From DATBLE01 sp036555585 (GTDB lineage: Bacteria; Actinomycetota; Thermoleophilia; Gaiellales; Gaiellaceae), in assembly GCA_036555585.1 (NCBI GenBank), contig DATBLE010000017.1, positions 124,001-188,000 on the forward strand: a stretch of DNA of 64,000 nt. Direction: 5' to 3'. Made by a program: the position numbers and the translations under genes. The notes under the pieces are model-generated. The model was not told the DNA's origin. It searched no databases and worked only from the letters and a program-made list of their open reading frames with translations. Positions 33,739 through 41,236 of the stretch are shown piece by piece. Every line of letters begins with the position of its first letter. The stretch's first letter is position 1.

Positions 33739-34313
33739 GGCTGGACGCCGAGGGCGACCGGCACGCCGGCGCCGGGCTCGTAGGTGGGTGTGTAGCCGAG
33801 CAGCCGGCCGGCCGGCGAGCCGAGCGCGAGGCCGATCCGCTGGAGGATCGCCGGCGGGAAGGGCAGGCGAACGGTGTCGAAGTGCGCGTTCGCGATCACC
33901 GCCAGCCGCAGCGGATTCGGCATCCCCTTCCTGTTCGTCTTGCCGTCGGCGGCGAGCGCGAACATCGTCTCCAGCAGCGACTCGAACTGGAGCGCGGGGC
34001 GGACCTCGCAGACGAAGTGGGCCTCGGTGTCCCCGGCGTTCCAGAACCTGTGCGGCGTGCCGGCCGGGACGGTCAGACGCTGACCGGGGCCGGCGACGAT
34101 CTGCTCGCGGCCGATCTTGAAGCCGATCGAGCCCTTCAGCACCTCGAAGCGCTCCTCCTGGCCCGGGTGGACGTGCGCGGCCGCGACGAACCCGTGCGGC
34201 TGCACGAAGGTCTCGATCACCACTGCCTCCCCGCCCGTGTCGCGCGACGTCTTGCGAAAGACGATGCGCTCGCCGGTGACGGGGTTCTCGATGACGGTGC
34301 CGGTGCGGATCAT
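33735..34313 (-). CDS. Cupin-domain protein
   Basis: 192 residues. A single conserved beta-barrel cupin (about 30-110) with metal ligands HVHPGQEERFEVLKG (two His and Glu) and TPHRFWNAGDTEAHFVCEV (last His). A C-terminal extension of about 70 residues (GLALGSPAGRLLGYTPTYEP) resembles the tail of cupins found next to regulators in actinobacteria. Function is unknown; many such cupins are dioxygenases, isomerases or sensors. It is divergent from a SARP regulator, across repeats that may bind that regulator, so it is a candidate target gene. Confidence 0.88.
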   Translation of the reverse strand: MIRTGTVIENPVTGERIVFRKTSRDTGGEAVVIETFVQPHGFVAAAHVHPGQEERFEVLKGSIGFKIGREQIVAGPGQRLTVPAGTPHRFWNAGDTEAHFVCEVRPALQFESLLETMFALAADGKTNRKGMPNPLRLAVIANAHFDTVRLPFPPAILQRIGLALGSPAGRLLGYTPTYEPGAGVPVALGVQP

Positions 34314-34334
34314 GTTCGCGTCTCCTTTTCGGGT

Positions 34335-34355
34335 GGCCGCCGCCGGTCGGCGGCC
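34335..34355. promoter_or_regulatory. Inverted repeat in the cupin-SARP intergenic region
   Basis: GGCCGCCG (34335-34342) and CGGCGGCC (34348-34355) form a perfect 8-bp inverted repeat with a 5-base spacer, starting 22 bases upstream of the cupin ATG. It could be an operator or a hairpin in the cupin 5' leader. In DNA this GC-rich a chance repeat is possible. Confidence 0.35.
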
Positions 34356-34381
34356 CTGCTGGAGAGCACCGTCGACGGGAG

Positions 34382-34414
34382 CGCTTAACATCCGCTTGGC
34401 GTTCGCTTGGCGGG
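34382..34414. promoter_or_regulatory. Triple 11-bp direct repeat: predicted SARP binding site
   Basis: Three consecutive 11-bp units begin CGCTTAACA (34382), CGCTTGGCG (34393) and CGCTTGGCG (34404). SARP proteins bind tandem heptamer repeats spaced by one helical turn. The array ends 22 bases before the GTG of a SARP gene and lies in the region shared with the divergent cupin gene, so autoregulation or control of the cupin is likely. The sequence is direct evidence; binding is inferred. Confidence 0.6.
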
Positions 34415-34436
34415 TCGTGCGGGGAGAGAGAAAACC

Positions 34437-37197
34437 GTGGAATTCCGGATCCTGGGACCGGTCGAGGCCCGCTCGGAAGGCGAGCCGTTCGACCTCGGGC
34501 GGCCGAAGCAGCGCGCGCTGCTGGCGGCGTTGCTGCTCCGGGCAGGCCAGGCGGTGCCGCGCCACGCCCTCGTCGACGCGCTCTGGGGCGAGGCGCCGCC
34601 GGCCTCTGCCGTCCAGTCGCTCCAGGTCTACGTCCACGGCCTGCGGAAGGCCCTCGGGGCGGAGCGGATCGAGACCCGCGGCACCAGCTACCGGGTCGTG
34701 CTCGAGCCCGGCGAGCTCGACCTCGAGCGGTTCGAGACGCTGGTCGCGAAGGCCGAGCGAGAGCTGGGTGCCGGCCGGGCCGACGCTGCCGCGGGTCGCC
34801 TGGGCGAGGCGCTCGCGCTCTGGCAGGGGCCGGCGCTCGCGGATCTCGCCGCCGAGCCGCTGGCGCAGGGCGGGCGGGAACGGCTGGAGGAGCGGCGGCT
34901 GCACGCCGTCGAGCTGCTCGGCGACGCCGAGCTCGCGCTCGGTCGTCACGACGCCCTGCTGGGCCGGCTGGAGGGACTGGTCGCCGAGCATCCGTTCCGC
35001 GAGACCCTTCGGCGGCAGCAGGTGCTCGCGCTCTACCGCGCCGGTCGCCAGAAAGAGGCGCTGGACGCCTACCAGGCGGCGCGGGCGGCGCTCGACGAGC
35101 TCGGGATCGAGCCGTCGCCGGAGCTGCGCGAGCTCGAACGCGCCGTTCTCCGCCAGGACCCCGTGCTGGCCTCCCCGGAGCGCCCCGACGAGCTGGAGAC
35201 GCGCCTGCCCAGGGCGCCGACACCGCTCGTCGGCAGGCAGCTGGAGATCGCGGCCGTGGCCGCCGTGCTCCGCGAGGAGGCGAGGCTGGTCACCCTCACG
35301 GGGCCGGGCGGGACCGGCAAGACGCGGCTCGCCCTCGCCGTCGCCGATGAGCTGTCCGCGGAGCTGCCCGCGCGCTTCGTCGACCTGTCGCCGGTACGCG
35401 ATCCCGAGCTGCTGGGCGCGACCGTCGGCCAGGAGCTGGGCGTCCACGACGCGGACGGGTCCGTGGCGGCGGCGATCGCCGACCGGCTCGGCTCCCGGCG
35501 GCTGCTGCTGGTGCTCGACAACTTCGAGCAGCTGCTGGCCGGGGCCCCGCTGGTCGCCGAGCTGCTGGCGGCCGTGCCGGAACTGCTCGTGCTCGCCACC
35601 AGCCGCGCGCCGCTCCCGGCTGTCGGGGGAGCACGAGTACCCCGTGCCGACGCTGCCGCTGCACGAGGCGGTCCAGCTCTTCGCCGCCCGCGCCCACGCC
35701 GTCGACTCCGCGTTCGAGCTCGCCGGGGAGCGGGCCGAGAGCGTCGAGCAGATCTGCGCCCGCCTCGACGGGCTGCCGCTCGCGCTGGAGCTGGCGGCGG
35801 CTCGCAGCAAGCTCCTGCCGCCGGAGACGATGGCCGGCCGGCTGGAGCGGTCGCTCGAGCTGCTCACCGCCGGCGCCCGCGACCTCCCGCCCCGCCAGCG
35901 GACCCTGGAGGCGACGCTCGACTGGAGCCACGAGCTGCTCGATCCCCTGGTGCAGAAGCTGTTCGCCCGCCTCGCAGTCTTCCGCGGCGGCTGCACGCTG
36001 GAGGCGGTCGAGGCGGTCGCGGTCGAGCCCGACGCCCTCGGCCGCCTCGGCACGCTCGTCGACGAGAGCCTCCTCCGCCGCGTCGACGGCCCCTCCGGGC
36101 CGCGCTTTGTGCCGCTCGAGACGATCCGCGAGTACGCGCTGGCGCGCCTGCGCGAGTCGCGAGCGGAAGCGGACGCTCGGAGCCGGCACGCGGCGTACTA
36201 CCTGCGCCTGGCCGAGACCGCCGCCGGGGCGCTGACCGTCGGCACGGTCGACGACGAGACCCTGGCCGAGCTCGACGCGGAGCACGACAACCTGCGCGCC
36301 GCGCTCGCCTGGGCTGCCGAGTCCGGCGACCTCGAGCGCGAGATCCGTATGGCGGTCGCCCTTCGCCAGTACTGGCTGCTGCGCGGCGAGCTCGCAGAGG
36401 GGCGAAGGGTGTTCGAAGGGGCGATCGAGCGGTCGGCGTCCGCCGAGCCGCGGCTGCGCGCGCAGGTCCTCGTGCACGCGGGGCTGTTCCCGTTCCGGCA
36501 GGGCGATGTCGAGGAGGCGAAGCGGCTCTGGACCGACGCGCACGACCTCTACGTGGAGCTCGGCGACGAGGGCGAAGCGGGTCGCGCGCTCGCGGAGCTG
36601 GCGGCGGTCGCGATCGTCGAGCGGGACCTCGAGCGGGCGGCAGAGCTGTACGAGGCGTCGATCGAGCACTTCGTCGCCCAGGGCCAGCCCGTTCGCCAGG
36701 CGATCGCGCTGAGCAACCTCGGCGCGATCGCGAGCATGCGCGGCGACCTCGACGCCTCGGCCTCCTACGTGGAGGAGGCGATTCCGCTCCAGCGCGAGCT
36801 CGGCGACCGCGACGGCCTCGCGATCAGCCTCCACAACCTCGCGCGCACGGAGATCAAGCGCGGCCGGAGGGAAGAGGCCGCGGGGCTCCTGGCCGAGTCG
36901 ATGGAGCTGGCGCTCGCGCTGGGGTACCTGGAGGTGATCGCCAACTGCCTCCAGGGGTGCGCCGAGCTCGCCGTCGGCGCGGGCGAAGCCGAGCGGGCCG
37001 CCCGGCTGTCGGGCGTGTCGCTGGCGATCTTCGACGAGATCGGTGTGCAGCTGGTGGCGGAGGTCGAGGACGACTACCGGGCCCTGCGCGCCGCACTGGT
37101 GACCGAGCTGGGCGAGGAACGGGTGGATCGGCTGGAAGCCGAGGGCCGGGCGGCGACTCGCGACGACGTCGTCTCGGAGGCGCTCGGGGCGCTCTGA
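34437..37197 (+). pseudogene. SARP-family transcriptional regulator interrupted by a +1 frameshift
   Basis: If one base is removed from CCC at 35615-35617 the product is about 919 residues. OmpR-like winged helix (VEFRILGPVEARSEGEPFDL, PPASAVQSLQVYVHGLRKAL), bacterial transcriptional activation domain (FRETLRRQQVLALYRAGRQK), then an NB-ARC-type ATPase (TLTGPGGTGKTRLALAVADE, LLLVLDNFEQLL) broken after LATSRAPL; the frame resumes in the next phase at RLSGEHEYPVPTLPLHEAVQ and continues through TPR repeats to 37197. Both halves have intact coding character, so the shift is recent or a sequencing error. If real, a truncated protein keeps the DNA-binding and activation domains but loses most of the sensor. 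Confidence 0.85.
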
Positions 37198-37244
37198 GGG
37201 GCGGCTCCGGGCGGACCTGACCCGCTCGCGCTACCGTCCAGGAC

Positions 37245-38741
37245 GTGCGCACGTCCCGCCGACTCGCCGTGCTCGCCGCGGCCGTGCTCATCGCGGCCGG
37301 CGTGTCGGCCGCCGTCGCCTTCCACGGCTCGTCGCCGTCCGCCGCGAGGGCGGAGGCCGCCGCGACCCCGGGCTGGAACGGCGTCGCTCCGATCTTCGCG
37401 GCCAAGTGCGCCGGCTGTCACCAGGTCGGCGGAATCGCCCCGTTCTCGATCACCTCGGCCCGGTCGGCGAAGGCGCACGCGCCGGAGATCCTGACCATGA
37501 CGCAGCTCGGCGTCATGCCGCCGTGGCCGCCCGGAAGAGACTCGCCCGCGTTCCTCGGCGCGTCACGCCGGGTCCTCACCGCAAGGGAGAAGGACACGAT
37601 CGCGCGCTGGGTGCGCGCCGGCGCGCCGATCGGTGCGGGCGGCTCGATTGCACCTTCGCCGGCCGAATCGTCCGCGCCGGGACGGACGATCTCGCTCGCC
37701 CCCGCCCGTCCGTACATGCCGCACGCGGCCGTCGGCGGGTTCGACGACTACCACTGCTTCGTGCTCGAGCCGCACCTGAAGCAGGACGTGTTCGTGACCT
37801 CGGCGGCCATCCGGCCGGGCCGGTCGAGCCTCGTCCACCACGTGATCCTGTTCGAGGCCGCGGGCGCGAACGCGACCGAGGCTCGCCGCCTGAACGCCGC
37901 CTCGGGCGGCCGCGGCTGGACGTGCTTCGGCGGGCCGGGCCTGAGCGAGACCCACCCGAGCGCCGCTGCGGCGGCCAGCGACCGGCTCGGCGCGCCCCAG
38001 TGGATCGGGGCCTGGGTCCCCGGCCACACGACGAACGACACGCCTGCCGGCACGGGCGTCCTGCTGCACGCGGGCGCGGCGATCGTCCTGCAGGTCCACT
38101 ACAACCTCATCCATCCGCCGGCACCCGACCGCTCGCGGGCCGTCCTCCGCGTCGTGCCTGCGGCCGGCGCCGAGCTCACTCCCCTGGACACGATGCTGGT
38201 GGCGGCGCCGGTCGAGCTTCCCTGCCCCGACGGCAAGCGCTCCGGGATCTGCTCGCGCGGCCGCGCGATCGCCGACGAGGCGCGGAAGTACGGCTCCGAG
38301 GCCGCGCTGATCCCCACCGGCCTGCTCTACCTCTGCCGGAAGACCCTCGCCGACTACCCGCAGGGCGTCGGCGACGCGCACGCTGTCCGGACCTCCTGCG
38401 ACCGCACCGTGGCGCGGCCCCTCCGCATCTACGGCGTCGCCGGTCACATGCACCTGAGGGGCGTCGACATCCGCGTCGACCTCAACCCCGGGACCCCTGC
38501 TGCCCGCGTGCTGCTGCACATCCCGCACTGGCACTTCCACTGGCAGGACGCGTACTACCTCGAGCACCCGGTCGCGGCCTCGCCCGGGGACACGATCCGC
38601 GTCACGTGCCGCTTCGACAACTCCGGGGGTGCGCAGCCGGTGGTCGGCGGCCGGCGGCTCGCGCCGCGCTACGTGCTCTGGGGGGAAGGGACGACGGACG
38701 AGATGTGCCTCGGCCTGCTGCAGGTGGCGGACGCGGGCTGA
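37245..38741 (+). CDS. Secreted cytochrome c / type II copper monooxygenase fusion
   Basis: 498 residues. A signal sequence (LAVLAAAVLIAAGVSAAVAF) is followed by a cytochrome-c-like segment with one haem site (FAAKCAGCHQVGGIAPF) and then a domain resembling copper type II ascorbate-dependent monooxygenases (PHM/DBH). Candidate CuH ligands are in SLVHHVILFEA; CuM ligands are in VLQVHYNLIHP, GVAGHMHLRGVDI and TDEMCLGLLQ. HWHFHWQDAYYL is rich in further His. The fused cytochrome could replace ascorbate as electron donor. Substrate is unknown. Start GTG 37245 is supported by TACCGT 7 bases upstream. It stands as a single gene, convergent with an intradiol-dioxygenase-like gene. Confidence 0.85.
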   Translation: MRTSRRLAVLAAAVLIAAGVSAAVAFHGSSPSAARAEAAATPGWNGVAPIFAAKCAGCHQVGGIAPFSITSARSAKAHAPEILTMTQLGVMPPWPPGRDSPAFLGASRRVLTAREKDTIARWVRAGAPIGAGGSIAPSPAESSAPGRTISLAPARPYMPHAAVGGFDDYHCFVLEPHLKQDVFVTSAAIRPGRSSLVHHVILFEAAGANATEARRLNAASGGRGWTCFGGPGLSETHPSAAAAASDRLGAPQWIGAWVPGHTTNDTPAGTGVLLHAGAAIVLQVHYNLIHPPAPDRSRAVLRVVPAAGAELTPLDTMLVAAPVELPCPDGKRSGICSRGRAIADEARKYGSEAALIPTGLLYLCRKTLADYPQGVGDAHAVRTSCDRTVARPLRIYGVAGHMHLRGVDIRVDLNPGTPAARVLLHIPHWHFHWQDAYYLEHPVAASPGDTIRVTCRFDNSGGAQPVVGGRRLAPRYVLWGEGTTDEMCLGLLQVADAG

Positions 38742-38755
38742 CCGACCTGGTCCAC

Positions 38756-39226
38756 CTAGAGCGAGGAGGCGAGGACGATCGTAATCCGCCCCTGCCGCTC
38801 GCCTCTGGCGATCAGGTAGCTGGTCACGAAGTCGTCGTAGCCCGCCGCGCTGACGTGGATGTGGATGTGCGGGGGCGGGAGGCCGCCCGGTGGAACGGGC
38901 CCCTCGAACCTGAAGGCGCCGGTGCGGCCAGTGACCAGGCTGCCGCGCCCGCGCCGGTCGTACTGGCCGTTCGGGCTCTCCTGCCAGAATTCGACCACGG
39001 CGCCGGCGATCGGCTTGCAGTCGGGTGAGCGCAGGATCCGGCCGGTGAGAACGTGGCCGCTGCCGATGCGCGAGCGTCGCGGTGCCGGCGCGCCGCTCGT
39101 CTCGAAGGGTCCGCCTCCCTGTGAGAGCGTCGGGCGGCAGGCGCTCACCGCGGGCGCCGCGGAGCCTGCGCCGGCGAGGGCGGCCAGAGCGGTCAGGACG
39201 GCGGTCAGAAGAAGGCCCCTGCTCAC
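38756..39226 (-). CDS. Secreted intradiol-dioxygenase-like protein
   Basis: 156 residues from GTG 39226. A signal peptide (LLLTAVLTALAALAGAGSAA) is followed by a short beta-sandwich resembling intradiol ring-cleavage dioxygenases: HVLTGRILRSPDCKPIAGAV, VEFWQESPNGQYDRRG, a strand GAFRFEGPVPPG and PPPHIHIHVSAAGYDD with the two Fe-binding His. One Tyr ligand may be in NGQYD, but the second Tyr, usually before PHIH (PGPY), reads PGGLPPP. Typical enzymes exceed 200 residues. Catalysis on catechols is therefore doubtful; it may be a carbohydrate-binding-like relative. Confidence 0.75.
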   Translation of the reverse strand: MSRGLLLTAVLTALAALAGAGSAAPAVSACRPTLSQGGGPFETSGAPAPRRSRIGSGHVLTGRILRSPDCKPIAGAVVEFWQESPNGQYDRRGRGSLVTGRTGAFRFEGPVPPGGLPPPHIHIHVSAAGYDDFVTSYLIARGERQGRITIVLASSL

Positions 39227-39240
39227 GTCGTCAGCTTGCC

Positions 39241-40497
39241 CTACGCAGGGGAGGGCTCCTCGGTTTGCCCTCGTCGCAGGATCGCGCGCGCACGGCCGCC
39301 GACCACGAGGAGTGCGGCCGGCCGCTCGACCGCGTTGTAGCCGGACGCCATCGCCAGGGTGTACGCGCCGGTCGCCGGAATCGCCAGCAGGTCGCCGCGT
39401 CGGGGCGCGGGGAGCTCGGCCCGCTCGATCAGCACGTCGCCGCTCTCGCAGTGCTTGCCGCAGACCGCGAAGACACCGCCGGGCGGCTCGTCGGCCCGGG
39501 TCGCCAGCAGCGCCGAGTACCGCGCGCCGTAGAGCGCCGGGCGCGGGTTGTCGGACATGCCGCCGTCGACCGCGACCCAGGTCGTCTCGCCCGTCCGCTT
39601 CACCACGCCGACGCGATACAGCGTCAGCCCTGCGCGACCGACCAGTGAGCGGCCCGGCTCGAACACGAGGTGCGGCCTCGGAAGGTCCACGGCCGCCCAC
39701 GCTGCCTGCAGCCGCTCCGAGACCGCCCGCGCGTACTCCTCGGGGCTCGGCGGGGCCGGCTCGTCGAGGACGTGGCGGATGCCGAGCCCCCCGCCCAGGT
39801 TGACGATCGCCGGCGTCCAGTCCAACCGTGCGCGGGCGTCCGCGCACAGGCCGGTGAGCCGCTCGACGGCCGAGCGGGCTGCGCCCGTGTCCACCAACTG
39901 CGAGCCGAGGTGGACGTGCAGCCCGAGCATCTCCAGCCCTGCCGCCCGCGCGCCGTCGATCACCTCCGGCGCCTCTTCCGGCGCGACCCCGAACTTCGAG
40001 CCGGCGTGGCCGGTGCGGATCTTCTCGTGCGTGTCCGCCTCGATCCCGGGCGTGATCCGCAGCAACACGCGCTTCACGCCCGCCGCCGCGCACCGCTCCA
40101 CCTCGCCGGGCTCGTCCATCACCACCAGCCAGGCGTCGACCTCGGCCGCGGCGGCGAGCTCCTCGTCCGACTTGTTGTTGCCGTGCACGACGAGCTTCGA
40201 CGCCGGCACGCCCGCGGCCTGCGCGATCCGCAGCTCGCCGAGCGTCGACACGTCCGCTCCGACCCCCTCCTCGACCAGCGCCCGCACCAGCCCGGCGTTC
40301 GGAAGCGCCTTCGAGCCGTAGACGATCGTCGCGTCGGGCGCGCCGCGCTGCCACGACCGCGCCGCCGCCCGCACGGTCTCCTCGCAGTAGACGACCAGCG
40401 GGGTCCCGTGCTCGTCGGCCAGCGCCGCCGTCGAGCAGCCGCCGACATGCAGGACGCCGCCGACGATCTCGGCCGTATCGGGAAAGAGCTCGAGCAT
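39241..40497 (-). CDS. lysA: Diaminopimelate decarboxylase
   Basis: 418 residues, PLP enzyme converting meso-diaminopimelate to lysine. PLP Lys63 in VYGSKALPNAGLV, the HVHLGSQ strand, the phosphate-binding EPGRSLVGRAG, and the active-site CGKHCESGDVLIE (CESGD) are all intact. Length is standard. It is a single gene on the minus strand, preceded by 117 bases that contain no clear signal beyond an AT-poor spacer; the start ATG lacks a good Shine-Dalgarno. Its stop lies 14 bases from the start of the preceding intradiol-like gene, so the two may share a transcript. Confidence 0.96.
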   Translation of the reverse strand: MLELFPDTAEIVGGVLHVGGCSTAALADEHGTPLVVYCEETVRAAARSWQRGAPDATIVYGSKALPNAGLVRALVEEGVGADVSTLGELRIAQAAGVPASKLVVHGNNKSDEELAAAAEVDAWLVVMDEPGEVERCAAAGVKRVLLRITPGIEADTHEKIRTGHAGSKFGVAPEEAPEVIDGARAAGLEMLGLHVHLGSQLVDTGAARSAVERLTGLCADARARLDWTPAIVNLGGGLGIRHVLDEPAPPSPEEYARAVSERLQAAWAAVDLPRPHLVFEPGRSLVGRAGLTLYRVGVVKRTGETTWVAVDGGMSDNPRPALYGARYSALLATRADEPPGGVFAVCGKHCESGDVLIERAELPAPRRGDLLAIPATGAYTLAMASGYNAVERPAALLVVGGRARAILRRGQTEEPSPA

Positions 40498-40614
40498 CGG
40501 TGTCGTGACGAAGTGTGTCCTAAGACGGCCGCATCTTCGGCGGGACGCTTCCGGCGGCCGTCCGACGCGGGCCGGTGCGGGAGTCCGTCCGAACCGGTGG
40601 GTACGCTGTTCTCA

Positions 40615-41100
40615 ATGGTGACAACGACTGAAAGGGACAACCCGGCCGAGCTGAGCCTTGACGAGGTGGCGGCGGAGCTGGCGACGCTGGTCTCCCACCT
40701 GTACGCCGGAACCTGTCGCTGGCTGGAGCTGGTCGCCGAGATCGACCGCCGCGGCAACTGGGCGGAGGAGGGGCGCAACTCGTGCGCGGAGTGGCTGGCC
40801 TGGCGCTGCGCGCTGACGCCGCGGGCGGCTCGCGAGCACGTGCGGGTGGCTCGCTCCCGAGGACGGAGCGCTGCTGCTGCGCGCGCTGGAAGCTGTGCGC
40901 GATGCCGGATGGGAAGAGCGGCGCGGTTCCGCGGAACCGCGGCCGGCCCGGCAGGCGTCGCGGTCGGAGGCGCTCGTCGCGCTCGCCGAGGCCGCTCTCG
41001 TCCATGCCGGCGAAAGCCGTCCGGCCGGCCAGCGCTATCAGGTCGTCCTCCACGCCGAGGCCCGCACCTGCCGTCGACGCCCTGCTCGCCGTCACGCGCG
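40615..41100 (+). pseudogene. Decayed DUF222/HNH-endonuclease family gene
   Basis: ATG 40615 with TACGCT 7 bases upstream opens a frame with the DUF222 N-terminus (LYAGTCRWLELVAEIDRRGN, NSCAEWLAWRCALTPRAARE). After HVRVAR (about 40854) the frame is lost, and another frame continues with a later part of the same family (PEDGALLLRALEAVRDAGWE, RSEALVALAEAALVHAGESR, GQRYQVVLHAEA). The central region expected between them is missing, and no HNH motif follows; the tail runs out at about 41100. This is an out-of-frame internal deletion plus 3' truncation of a gene family that is usually mobile or repetitive in actinobacteria. Confidence 0.8.
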
Positions 41101-41123
41101 ACGATCGTGCGCCGGAACGGTGC

Positions 41124-41129
41124 TAGATT
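41124..41129 (+). promoter_or_regulatory. -10 box of the leuS leader
   Basis: TAGATT lies 6 bases before a GTG that opens a short leader peptide. By the spacing seen at many genes here, transcription would start at or next to that GTG, so the leader is probably leaderless. No clear -35 is seen. Confidence 0.5.
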
Positions 41130-41135
41130 GGCCCT

Positions 41136-41156
41136 GTGAGCGGGCTGCTCGCATAG
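41136..41156 (+). CDS. Putative 6-residue leader peptide M-S-G-L-L-A upstream of leuS
   Basis: GTG AGC GGG CTG CTC GCA TAG: six residues with two adjacent leucine codons just before the stop, placed between a -10 box and a hairpin plus terminator in front of the leucyl-tRNA synthetase gene. Stalling at the Leu codons when charged tRNA-Leu is scarce would cover the 5' arm of the next hairpin. A role as attenuation leader is inferred from this geometry. Confidence 0.5.
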   Translation: MSGLLA

Positions 41157-41160
41157 ACCA

Positions 41161-41220
41161 GGAAGCCGGTGCGGCGCGGCCGCGCGAGCTTCCCACGGCC
41201 TCTCGCACGAGAGGCCTTTT
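41161..41220 (+). terminator. Leader hairpin, antiterminator candidate and intrinsic terminator before leuS
   Basis: Hairpin 1: GGAAGC (41161-41166) with GCTTCC (41188-41193). Terminator: GGCCTCTC (41197-41204) with GAGAGGCC (41209-41216), loop GCAC, followed by TTTT (41217-41220). GGCCG at 41178-41182 can instead pair with CGGCC at 41196-41200, which would open the terminator stem. This is the only hairpin in the window followed by a T-run, and it stands directly before a gene, which suggests attenuation and not simple termination. Confidence 0.7.
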
Positions 41221-41236
41221 CATTTCAGGAGTCGGT

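Noticed and set aside
35613..35617. Programmed ribosomal frameshift in the SARP gene
   Set aside because: No slippery heptamer or following stop/structure was recognised; a plain insertion or sequencing error is simpler.
41161..41220. T-box riboswitch upstream of leuS
   Set aside because: The segment GGTGCGGCGCG vaguely recalls the T-box core, but no TGGN bulge or specifier-loop structure is seen and the leader is too short. A leader-peptide attenuator fits better.
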